Shown: positions 30,401 through 42,900 of the stretch, piece by piece
Numbering within the stretch: the first letter of the stretch is position 1
Layout: each line of letters starts with the position of its first letter
Origin: Trematomus loennbergii
Taxonomy: Eukaryota > Chordata > Actinopteri > Perciformes > Nototheniidae
Direction: 5' to 3'
Assembly: GCA_012861695.1 (NCBI GenBank)
Contig: JAAOOA010000127.1
Coordinates: forward strand, 19,614,255 to 19,678,254
DNA length: 64,000 bases
Notes under the pieces: model-generated
Seen by the model: the letters and a program-made list of their open reading frames with translations, nothing else
The model's database searches: none
What the model was told of the DNA's origin: nothing
Translations under genes and position numbers: made by a program

Positions 30401-33400
30401 TAGCAATTATCCGTTGTTGTGGCAGTTTCGTTTAATGTTGTGGCACCAATAGTGCTGGGCTGTTCTGTGTGTATTGTGGTAGATTGTTCTGTAACTTTAC
30501 TGGTTGTCGTGGGGTTTTCTGTGATCATGGATGTCGTGGTCTGTTTTTCTGTTATCGTAGTTGGTGGTTTTGTGATGGTGGTGGTAGTGGTAGGTTTCTC
30601 GAGAATGTAACACCAATAGTGCTGGGACTTTCTGTGGCTGGTGTGGTGGATTTTCCTGTGACGGTGATAGCTTTAGTGCTGGCTTTTCTGTTGGTGTTGT
30701 GGTAGGATTTTCAGTGACTGTAGTGGTTGTGGTTGGTTTTCGGTAACTTGAGTGGTTGTGGTTGGTTTTTCTGTGATTTTGGTGGTTGCGGTGGGTTTTT
30801 CTGTGGGTATCGTGGTAGGATTTTCAGTGACCGTAGTGGTAGCGGTGGGTTTTTCTGTGGTTGTGGCACCAATAGTGCTGGGCTGTTCTGTGTGTATTGT
30901 GGTGGGTTTTTCTGTAACTTTACTGGTTGTGGTGGGGTTTTCTGTGATTATGGATGTCGTGGTCTGTTTTTCTGTTATCGTGGTTGGTGGTTTTGTGATG
31001 GTGGTGGTAGTGGTAGGTTTCTCAGAGAATGTAACAGCAGTAGTGCTGGGACTTTCTGTGGGGTTTGTGGTTTTACACTTGTAAACACAACACTTCACTC
31101 GTATTTCATAGTCCAAACATGTAGGAGGTGGACCTTGGTCTTTGTTATGACAGATCAGTCCATCTGTTGGGTTGCATGTTACTTTTTGATGTACTTCGTC
31201 CAACGGAATATCTGGAAAATCTTTTGCTCTACATTCTATTTCTAAAGGTTTTCTGCAAACACTCAAATCTAGATCCTTAATTTTTTCAATTGGTTCATAA
31301 TCTCCAGTAACTAGGGAAGGGTCAGGGTAGTTATTGTTGTTCCAATCTGACCACTTACAATAATAGCAATTATCCGTTGTTGTGGCAGTTTCGTTTAATG
31401 TTGTGGCACCAATAGTGCTGGGCTGTTCTGTGTGTATTGAGGTAGATTTTTCTGTAACTTTACTGGTTGTCGTGGGGTTTTCTGTGATTATGGATGTCGT
31501 GGTCTGTTTTTCTGTTATCGTGGTTGGTGATTTTGTGATGGTGGTGGTAGTGGTAGGTTTCTCAGAGAATGTAACAGAAGGAGTGCTGGGATTTTCTGTG
31601 GGTGTCGTAGCTGTGTGCATAATCACACGTTCTGTTGATGGCATTGTTTTAGCAATTGTATTTGTTCTAATTCCAGGGTTGTTGTGGTGGGTTTTTCAGT
31701 GACTCTAGTCGTTGTGGTGGATTTTCCTGTGACGGTGATAGCTTTAGTGCTGGGCTTTTCTGTTGGTGTTGTGGTAGGATTTTCAGTGACTGTAGTGGTT
31801 GTGGTTGGTTTTTCGGTAACTTGAGTGGTTGCGGTGGGTTTTTCTGTGGGTATCGTGGTAGGATTTTCAGTGACCGTAGTGGTAGCGGTGGGTTTTTCTG
31901 TGGTTGTGGTAGCCTTAGTGCTGGGCTGTTCTGTGTGTATTGTGGTGGGTTTTTCGGTAACTTTACTGGTTGTGGTGGGGTTTTCTGTGATTATGGATGT
32001 CGTGGTCTGTTTTTCTGTTATCGTGGTTGGTGGTTTTGTGATGGTGGTGGTAGTGGTAGGTTTCTCCGAGAATGTAACACCAATAGTGCTGGACTTTCTG
32101 TGGGGTTTGTGGTTTTACACTTGTAAACACAACACTTCACTCGTATTTCATAGTCCAAACATATAGGAGGTGGACCTTGGTCTTTGTTATGACAGATCAG
32201 TCCATCTGTTGGGGTGCATGTTACTTTTTGATGTACTTCGTCCAACGGAATATCTGGAAAATCTTTTGCTCTACATTCTATTTCTAAAGGTTTTCTGCAA
32301 ACACTCAAATCTAGATCCTTAATTTTTTCAATTGGTTCATAATCTCCAGTAACTAGGGAAGGGTCAGGGTAGTTATTGTTGTTCCAATCTGACCACGTAC
32401 AATAATAGCAATTATCCGTTGTTGTGGCAGTTTCGTTTAATGTTGTGGCACCAATAGTGCTGGGCTGTTCTGTGTGTATTGTGGTAGATTTTTCTGTAAC
32501 TTTACTGGTTGTCGTGGGGTTTTCTGTGATCATGGATGTCGTGGTCTGTTTTTCTGTTATCGTAGTTGGTGGTTTTGTGATGGTGGTGGTAGTGGTAGGT
32601 TTCTCCGAGAATGTAACACCAATAGTGCTGGGACTTTCTGTGGCTGGTGGGTGGATTTTCCTGTGACGGTGATAGCTTTAGTGCTGGGCTTTTCTGTTGG
32701 TGTTGTGGTAGGATTTTCAGTGACTGTAGTGGTTGTGGTGGTTTTTCGGTAACTTGAGTGGTTGTGGTTGGTTTTTCTGTGATTTGGTGGTTGCGGTAGG
32801 TTTTTTCTGTGGGTATCGTGGTAGGATTTTCAGTGACCGTAGTGGTAGCGGTGGGTTTTTCTGTGGTTGTGGCACCAATAGTGCTGGGCTGTTCTGTGTG
32901 TATTGTGGTGGGTTTTTCTGTAACTTTACTGGTTGTGGGGTTTTCTGTGATTATGGATGTCGTGGTCTGTTTTCTGTTATCGTGGTTGGTGGTTTTGTGA
33001 TGGTGGTGGTAGTGGTAGGTTTCTCAGAGAATGTAACAGCAGTAGTGCTGGGACTTTCTGTGGGGTTGTGGTTTTACACTTGTAAACACAACACTTCACT
33101 CGTATTTCATAGTCCAAACATGTAGGAGGTGGACCTTGGTCTTTGTTATGACAGATCAGTCCATCTGTTGGGTTGCATGTTACTTTTTGATGTACTTCGT
33201 CCAACGGAATATCTGGAAAATCTTTTGCTCTACATTCTATTTCTAAAGGTTTTCTGCAAACACTCAAATCTAGATCCTTAATTTTTTCAATTGGTTCATA
33301 ATCTCCAGTAACTAGGGAAGGGTCAGGGTAGTTATTGTTGTTCCAATCTGACCACGTACAATAATAGCAATTATCCGTTGTTGTGGCAGTTTCGTTTAAT

Positions 33401-36400
33401 GTTGTGGCACCAATAGTGCTGGGCTGTTCTGTGTGTATTGTGGTAGATTTTTCTGTAACTTTACTGGTTGTCGTGGGGTTTTCTGTGATTATGGATGTCG
33501 TGGTCTGTTTTTCTGTTATCGTAGTTGGTGGTTTTGTGATGGTGGTGGTAGTGGTAGGTTTCTCCGAGAATGTAACACCAATAGTGCTGGGACTTTCTGT
33601 GGCTGGTGTGGTGGATTTTCCTGTGACGGTGATAGCTTTAGTGCTGGGCTTTTCTGTTGGTGTTGTGGTAGGATTTTCAGTGACTGTAGTGGTTGTGGTT
33701 GGTTTTTCGGTAACTTGAGTGGTTGTGGTTGGTTTTTCTGTGATTTTGGTGGTTGCGGTAGGTTTTTCTGTGGGTATCGTGGTAGGATTTTCAGTGACCG
33801 TAGTGGTAGCGGTGGGTTTTTCTGTGGTTGTGGCACCAATAGTGCTGGGCTGTTCTGTGTGTATTGTGGTGGGTTTTTCGGTAACTTTACTGGTTGTGGT
33901 GGGGTTTTCTGTGATTATGGATGTCGTGGTCTGTTTTTCTGTTATCGTGGTTGGTGGTTTTGTGATGGTGGTGGTAGTGGTAGGTTTCTCCGAGAATGTA
34001 ACACCAATAGTGCTGGGACTTTCTGTGGGGTTTGTGGTTTTACACTTGTAAACACAACACTTCACTCGTATTTCATAGTCCAAACATATAGGAGGTGGAC
34101 CTTGGTCTTTGTTATGACAGATCAGTCCATCTGTTGGGTGCATGTTACTTTTTGATGTACTTCGTCCAACGGAATATCTGGAAAATCTTTTGCTCTACAT
34201 TCTATTTCTAAAGGTTTTCTGCAAACACTCAAATCTAGATCCTTAATTTTTTCAATTGGTTCATAATCTCCAGTAACTAGGGAAGGGTCAGGGTAGTTAT
34301 TGTTGTTCCAATCTGACCACGTACAATAATAGCAATTATCCGTTGTTGTGGCAGTTTCGTTTAATGTTGTGGCACCAATAGTGCTGGCTGTTCTGTGTGT
34401 ATTGTGGTAGATTTTTCTGTAACTTTACTGGTTGTCGTGGGGTTTTCTGTGATCATGGATGTCGTGGTCTGTTTTTCTGTTATCGTAGTTGGTGGTTTTG
34501 TGATGGTGGTGGTAGTGGTAGGTTTCTCCGAGAATGTAACACCAATAGTGCTGGGACTTTCTGTGGCTGGTGTGGTGGATTTTCCTGTGACGGTGATAGC
34601 TTTAGTGCTGGGCTTTTCTGTTGGTGTTGTGGTAGGATTTTCAGTGACTGTAGTGGTTGTGGTTGGTTTTTCGGTAACTTGAGTGGTTGTGGTTGGTTTT
34701 TCTGTGATTTTGGTGGTTGCGGTAGGTTTTTCTGTGGGTATCGTGGTAGGATTTTCAGTGACCGTAGTGGTAGCGGTGGGTTTTTCTGTGGTTGTGGCAC
34801 CAATAGTGCTGGGCTGTTCTGTGTGTATTGTGGTGGGTTTTTCTGTAACTTTACTGGTTGTGGTGGGGTTTTCTGTGATTATGGATGTCGTGGTCTGTTT
34901 TTCTGTTATCGTGGTTGGTGGTTTTGTGATGGTGGTGGTAGTGGTAGGTTTCTCAGAGAATGTAACAGCAGTAGTGCTGGGACTTTCTGTGGGGTTTGTG
35001 GTTTTACACTTGTAAACACAACACTTCACTCGTATTTCATAGTCCAAACATGTAGGAGGTGGACCTTGGTCTTTGTTATGACAGATCAGTCCATCTGTTG
35101 GGTTGCATGTTACTTTTTGATGTACTTCGTCCAACGGAATATCTGGAAAATCTTTTGCTCTACATTCTATTTCTAAAGGTTTTCTGCAAACACTCAAATC
35201 TAGATCCTTAATTTTTTCAATTGGTTCATAATCTCCAGTAACTAGGGAAGGGTCAGGGTAGTTATTGTTGTTCCAATCTGACCACTTACAATAATAGCAA
35301 TTATCCGTTGTTGTGGCAGTTTCGTTTAATGTTGTGGCACCAATAGTGCTGGGCTGTTCTGTGTGTATTGAGGTAGATTTTTCTGTAACTTTACTGGTTG
35401 TCGTGGGGTTTTCTGTGATTATGGATGTCGTGGTCTGTTTTTCTGTTATCGTGGTTGGTGATTTTGTGATGGTGGTGGTAGTGGTAGGTTTCTCAGAGAA
35501 TGTAACAGAAGGAGTGCTGGGATTTTCTGTGGGTGTCGTAGCTGTGTGCATAATCACACGTTCTGTTGATGGCATTGTTTTAGCAATTGTATTTGTTCTA
35601 ACTTCCAGGGTTGTTGTGGTGGGTTTTTCAGTGACTCTAGTCGTTGTGGTGGATTTTCCTGTGACGGTGATAGCTTTAGTGCTGGGCTTTTCTGTTGGTG
35701 TTGTGGTAGGATTTTCAGTGACTGTAGTGGTTGTGGTTGGTTTTTCGGTAACTTGAGTGGTTGCGGTGGGTTTTTCTGTGGGTATCGTGGTAGGATTTTC
35801 AGTGACCGTAGTGGTAGCGGTGGGTTTTTCTGTGGTTGTGGTAGCCTTAGTGCTGGGCTGTTCTGTGTGTATTGTGGTGGGTTTTTCGGTAACTTTACTG
35901 GTTGTGGTGGGGTTTTCTGTGATTATGGATGTCGTGGTCTGTTTTTCTGTTATCGTGGTTGGTGGTTTTGTGATGGTGGTGGTAGTGGTAGGTTTCTCAG
36001 AGAATGTAACAGCAGTAGTGCTGGGATTTTCTGTGGGGTTTGTGGTTTTACACTTGTAAACACAACACTTCACTCGTATTTCATAGTCCAAACATATAGG
36101 AGGTGGACCTTGGTCTTTGTTATGACAGATCAGTCCATCTGTTGGGGTGCATGTTACTTTTTGATGTACTTCGTCCAACGGAATATCTGGAAAATCTTTT
36201 GCTCTACATTCTATTTCTAAAGGTTTTCTGCAAACACTCAAATCTAGATCCTTAATTTTTTCAATTGGTTCATAATCTCCAGTAACTAGGGAAGGGTCAG
36301 GGTAGTTATTGTTGTTCCAATCTGACCACGTACAATAATAGCAATTATCCGTTGTTGTGGCAGTTTCGTTTAATGTTGTGGCACCAATAGTGCTGGGCTG

Positions 36401-39400
36401 TTCTGTGTGTATTGTGGTAGATTTTTCTGTAACTTTACTGATTGTCGTGGGGTTTTCTGTGATTATGGATGTCGTGGTCTGTTTTTCTGTTATCGTGGTT
36501 GGTGGTTTTGTGATGGTGGTGGTAGTGGTAGGTTTCTCAGAGAATGTAACAGCAGTAGTGCTGGGACTTTCTGTGGGGTTTGTGGTTTTACACTTGTAAA
36601 CACAACACTTCACTCGTATTTCATAGTCCAAACATGTAGGAGGTGGACCTTGGTCTTTGTTATGACAGATCAGTCCATCTGTTGGGGTGCATGTTACTTT
36701 TTGATGTACTTCGTCCAACGGAATATCTGGAAAATCTTTTGCTCTACATTCTATTTCTAAAGGTTTTCTGCAAACACTCAAATCTAGATCCTTAATTTTT
36801 TCAATTGGTTCATAATCTCCAGTAACTAGGGAAGGGTCAGGGTAGTTATTGTTGTTCCAATCTGACCACTTACAATAATAGTCACAGCTAGTAGTGCTGG
36901 GATTTTCAGTGACTATAATGGTTGTGGTAGGATTTTCAGTGAATGTTGATGTTGGGCTGGATTTTACTGTGACCGTGGTAGCTTTGGAGATGGGTCTTGA
37001 TGATGATGGAACTGTTGTTTTAGACCTTGTTGAAGCTGTTGGTATAGAGAATGTCTGAATCGCTGTCACAGCCTCAGTTGTAACACTTGGATGAGGAGAC
37101 GTTTGTGATGTTGCTGTGGTAGTTCTTTCTGTGATGGCCAAAAACAAATTGGATTTAATCATAAGGTTGACTTTAAAAGCTTCCACGTATTTTATTCAAA
37201 ACCTATTCCTCTCAAAAGTCTCTTACCAGTGCTTTCAAAACTAAATGTTGTGGATGGTGCAGTTGTAGAGCTCACGCAAGTCTCTGTGGTTCTGATAATA
37301 TTTCCTTTTTCTCCACAAACAGCCGTGAAACAGGTTCCATTTCCATCATGTGTGTCATAGACAGTCTCTCCATACTTGTAAATATGCCCTTTATAGTAAC
37401 AATTGCAAGCTGCAAAAAAACATTTATTAAAGGATTATCCAAATATTTTATGATTTAATAGATTCATACAATTACCTTTCTCATTAAACTTTATTCTGTG
37501 ATCAATTAAAGAAATGGTCATAGCGAAACTTACCTAGATTATCATAGTAGCACTTCACTTTTGTTGAAGAACATTTACTAAAAGTAAATAAAAAAAAGAT
37601 TATGTTTAAAAATAATACATTAACATATGGGCAACAATTTTGATATTGGTGCACAGATTTTTTTGTTTATTCCTTCCCTGCCCACAGGTTTGGTATCTTG
37701 TTAGCCTACAATGTGCCCAGCTGGAAGAAAACGCGCGTTATGGCATGAATGTAGACATCGTCAATTGTGTTCTATAAACTTTATTTTATTTAAGAGAAGT
37801 TACACAAAAAAATGCCATTTATTTATGCTTTTCTTTGTTTTTCTCTTTTAGTCTTCATTTGATTGACCAGCTAAAATAAGATAATGTCGCCAAGAGAGTT
37901 AGCCTATACTGATCTTCTTTATTAACTGTACACCAGTGATTCTATTAACAGCCATTTGAAGGAGACGTTTATCTGTTTTATCAGCATTTTTTAATTGCTG
38001 TGGTGCGCACTGTGAAGGTCCGTGATGTGATTTAGACAAGGCAGATCCTGTGTAAATAACTGTCCTATTAATAATAAATAGTTATTCCAAATGTGTACCA
38101 CAGCATGAGGCATGCCTTTAATAGTACGCACAGTTCCATAAAAGAATTGCCTATATTGTGTCTCCATCCAAAACACCAGGTCTCCTAGGCAACAAATACA
38201 GATGCCATTGTTTAAAGGGCCTGACCAAAGTACTGATTAGAGCTCCTCCTTTTATATGAAAATAAAGGTACATGTGAGGCTGTGATAAGCAACATGAGAT
38301 TGTTCATGATTTTATGGCAACTTTTATTGTTCCCTAAAAACAAGAGAAGCATTTGAGGATAATGGCTATTTTGTAATACAAAGGTTAAGCAACTCTTTAG
38401 TAACAAAATTAACAGACAACACGTGACAGTAGGATCTTCAACTTATTCAGAAAAAGGATTTTACTTCAAAGAAAGAAATAGGAAATAATTGCTATTGCTG
38501 AAATAAAGTAATTTGCATAGTCGCTATAGCTAGCTCCTTCATACATCCAGGCCTTATTTCAACCATCTACTCAGCCAATAGACTCGCTACTCCATCACTG
38601 CGAGTGGGCTCCCGCTACCCCTCAAAAACACGCCTGTTTGCTATCCTGACTCCTAAATTGAGGGATGAGCTCCCCATTGACATCAGGACAGCAGAAACTC
38701 TGCATATCTTCCGTCGCAAACTGTTTACGCTTCTATTTCGACTGTACCTTGGCAATTAAGTTATTGCTGAAAAAAAAACTTTAGGTAACTTTAACTTAGG
38801 CCTTGTATCTGATTCACCAGCACTTACTATGGTATAATCACGCTTGAAGTAAATATATCTGCACTTTCCTTGTTGTTCGGAGTTTGTTTCTTTATGGTTT
38901 TTGCACTTATTGTAAGTCACTTTGGATAAAAGCATCAGCTAAATGAAATGTAATGTAAAAATGTAATGTAATTATATTGTGTATATTGCTGCCTTACGCT
39001 ATCTTTTGTGAAAACAGTTCAAGTGATATCATTTACTTTTGCACCAATGCATCATTAATAACATGGAAAGTGACTTACCAGTAGTGACAGTTATCTTTTG
39101 AAGGCCAAAGCTTCCCTTCTTCATGGTGATTCCCTTCGTCATCATAACAGCCACATTCCTTATTTGACACACACTTCATGTCATCCTCTTCGAAATAAGG
39201 TCGTTCAGACGGGCAATTTGGATAGCAGCCTTAAAAAGTTAAATGTTATTGTAAAAAATGCTGTACTATCACACAAAAGGTACATATTGGAACTAGCCTA
39301 AACCATGTTAGAATATCTGAGTGGTGAAACTGTATGAAAAAAACTAATGTTCAACTCTGTATTTACAAACTTAGAGATACATACATTTGTTACTTTCATT

Positions 39401-39944
39401 TCTACCTACCTTCTAATGCTGGAATGTGGTTGAAGCATTCTCCCGAGGGATTTCTGCATGTCTTCATACATGGTTTTCCACAAGGCTTATAGTGCCATTC
39501 ACACTCTCCATCAGGGTTGTAAAAATCACAGAATATAGCTAATGAAACAAAAGAAAATAGAAAAAAAATAATAACAACGTACAAGAAAAGATTACTATAT
39601 AGTGAATCAAATCTTTAAAAGGATATGAGAGTCAGGCTTTATTTGTACTGTAAATTCAACAATTTAAATGACAAAGGGGATGCTGACAAAAGGTGATGCA
39701 GTACGGTATATCTTTTGTTCATCGTCTCACAGAAACACCAATAAAACACTTACGGCAGATTGTGGGAGTTCTCCATCTCACACACGCCCCGGCCTCGTTA
39801 CAGGCTGCTGCGTAGGCTGCGACAGCAGAGCAGAAACACTCACAATCTCCTCCTGTGTTGCAGGAACACGTGTCTTTCACACAGGCTTCATAATGGTTTT
39901 TTGGATCCACCTTTTGAACAAAGCAATTGTAAATGTAAGTACAC

Positions 39945-39992
<48 letters not shown>

Positions 39993-42900
39993 AGTTAATT
40001 GGCAATTCTCTTACCTTCGAATGGCAACTAGCAAATACTTTAGTATTGATAATGTCGCAGTGTTTTGATGCCCATGCCTTCCTGTATGAGTACATACTGC
40101 AGGGATCTTTGGCTGTGTTTGCATTAGGGCAGTTAGGTGACACTTTCCAGCTGTTTCCGAACTCAAGGGCGTCAACCACAACTCCTTTGTTTCTGGTGGT
40201 AAAATCGTTCTTGATATTTCCATCGTAATTCCCACACAGACCACAGACTTTTCCCTGGGAAAAGCGAGATATAGTTAATTTATATTGTTGCATTAATGAG
40301 GGGGCATCCTTATTATCATTTAGCCGAACAACTGTATATCTCGTCACCCACCTTGAAATTTGACTTGAGTTTGATTATGAGTGTTGTCCTCTTATTCCAT
40401 ATAAGAACAAGTCCATTATTTGCCTCAATGACAAGATAAATACCCATAGTGTGGACCTTATATGGTATGTCTTCCCCTTTGCTTTGTTTGATAACTCTGA
40501 CACTTTCCTCTGAAAGAACGATTTCTTTGTTCTGAAAAAGCAAAAGAACATACTCTTTTGTAATTCTTCAATGTAATTTTCAGTATTTAAAAAATGCATT
40601 TCAAATGTATACCATAATAATGAAATATAGTGTTAAGTACCCCTAAGTAAAGCTTGATAGCAGTGGAGCAAATGGTTCCGCTCCCACCACATGGGATGCT
40701 CTCTGTTAGGACCCTAAAGGTGCCATTCATGTCTTCTCCACAGTAATCCTGCAAGATATTGATGATTATATTACAAGACAGACTTTTGACAAACTGATAA
40801 GACTGAATATAGGTCAGTGCAATACCTGAGTGAAGATGTAGCTACAATCCCCATTAAAGGAGAATTTCTTCTCATCAAAAGTGATGTAATTGCTATCTCC
40901 ATATATGGTGCAGAATCCACCACACTCATGATCTGTACATGTCCATTTTCTGCTTTTGCAAGTACTATAGGTAAATGAAGTTATGTTAAGTTATATATCC
41001 GCAAAGATATTTTAAGACATTAATTGATTTGTTTTCACTAAGCCAGATATATATCATGCATCACTAAAAAAAACACAACAGTGAATTGACACAGCGCTAT
41101 TTTAGTATGAAAAGAATGAAAGGACTCACCAGGTATTGCAGTTTACAGTGACATTCTCTCCAGAATGAAAGGACTCTCCATTATGTGTGCAGGGACAGTT
41201 CTGTTCCTTTATGCAGCCTCCTTTACCGTCAAACACCAGGCCGGCTGGGCATACACAGCCTGACATACAAGGTGTACTGGCCTATACAATGTAACAGCAA
41301 AGTATTTAACATGTCATCCTGCTGCTTTAGGACACATTTATAGAACATTTGGTAACACTTTCCAAGAAACTCATGTATATACAGCATTCGATATCGTACT
41401 TAGTGCAGTACAATCTGATTTTGGCACCTTATACTTAGTTAATAAGTAAGCGGAAATATCGGAAATATTCATAATGATATATAACAATAGCCATCGCATA
41501 TTGAAAAGCATTTTATAAAGTAAAATTCTGTATCACATTACTTCATAATTGCTGCTCACTCACTGGATTTACTTGTGTTGCTATTTTTTATCATAGTTTA
41601 TTCCAATTCCCATAGTTTGAATCCATTGTATTTTATTTATTTTTAATTGCATAATGATCATTGTGATAACATTTGTTTAGTTTCAGATAATAAAGCGTTG
41701 ATGAGTCTTTGATTATCTGATTATCTTCGTATTTGTTAGCCTTTACTTGTAGTCAGCGCATGCAGCTAACAATTATATCATGATTGTGTGCAACCTTATA
41801 CAGATGAAGCTAAAAGCATGTTATTGATGTTTGTAAGAAAGTATTCCTTTTTCAGAAACTTCAAATAAAAAATGCGGTATTATACATTAGAGCAGTTCTC
41901 TATCAGTCTTTATAACTGGCTAAGGATAATGTCCTGAGTAACCCAAGACTCAGATTCTTCTCTTAAACATTAATTGACCCGAAATGCTAAAGTATTATGA
42001 TACTTGACCCAGACCCAAAAAAATGCTTTCAAATGTGTTATTATTACTAATAATTTTTAAACCTATTTATAAGTGCTTATATAATTCTGAATATACGGTG
42101 CGAAAAAAAACCCTGACCCATTATAAGTATATTAAAATGCATTATAGAGATGGTAGTCATAGAATATTCAACAGTAGTCAACAGTAGTCAACAGTAGTCA
42201 TGAACCACGACATAACCACGACATAATCTTACACATGTGTGTGTGTCCAGAGTCTGGCAGCTCTTCTGACACTCGGATCCCTTCTCCCGTGGCTTTGAGC
42301 TGGAGCAGTTGAAGTAAACCATCGGCTTTTTGCATGCTGATGGCAATGATAGTGTGTTAGAAATTACACCACTGAAGGCTTGGTGTAGCTCATACTGTGC
42401 TTTGCAACAGAAGGAATATTAAGACGAGTGATGGTACCTACATTCTTCTGTATGTTTTCCTTTACAATTCAGTGTTCCACTGAGGCACTCGCTGAAATAT
42501 ATAGAACACACAAAGTTAAAACTTGCTAGTTTCTGCTCAATTTCTTGTTAATGAAGAAACCGTGGTTTACGACAGTGGTCCCAAACATGTCTGGCCTTTA
42601 GGACGTGTAGTTCTCTTATGTCCAAATCAAGGTTACACACTTTGGCTAACTTGGTTGTCCAGGAGAGCAATCGGTCAAACCCAGATGTCCACTGAACTAA
42701 CACAATTAAGATAAAAGTGCAAATTCAACTTAAGAACTGAAGAAATATAAGGTATTGCAAGAATTGCAATTACAACCTAAAAACCGACAACATTAGATCC
42801 AATATATCAGCAATTAGAACAAATGTAGGCTTAAATAAACTGTATTTAAAGCATAGCATGTGAATAGTCAAAATAATTAGGAAAAAATTAATAAAAACAT

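Larger units (their letters stand above)
39079..42491 (-). other. Mucin D3 assembly: TIL/E', VWD3, C8 and TIL exons
   Basis: Exons 42491-42442, 42336-42233, 41281-41130, 40964-40826, 40748-40641, 40531-40352, 40254-40015, 39910-39754, 39538-39410 and 39229-39079. Landmarks are [45 protein letters not shown] and [15 protein letters not shown]. In MUC2/MUC5 the D3 assembly forms the N-terminal disulfide oligomer. Phases close perfectly across all ten exons. Confidence 0.9.

Noticed and set aside
20293..36760. Many plus-strand ORFs of Val/Gly/Phe/Cys composition
   Set aside because: They are antisense shadows of the mucin exon; they repeat with the same period and have no start context, splice sites or known domain.
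20178..37128. CRISPR-like or satellite array interpretation of the 1-kb repeats
   Set aside because: Units are about 1 kb, coding, and carry conserved CysD cysteines; this is an intragenic protein repeat in a eukaryote.
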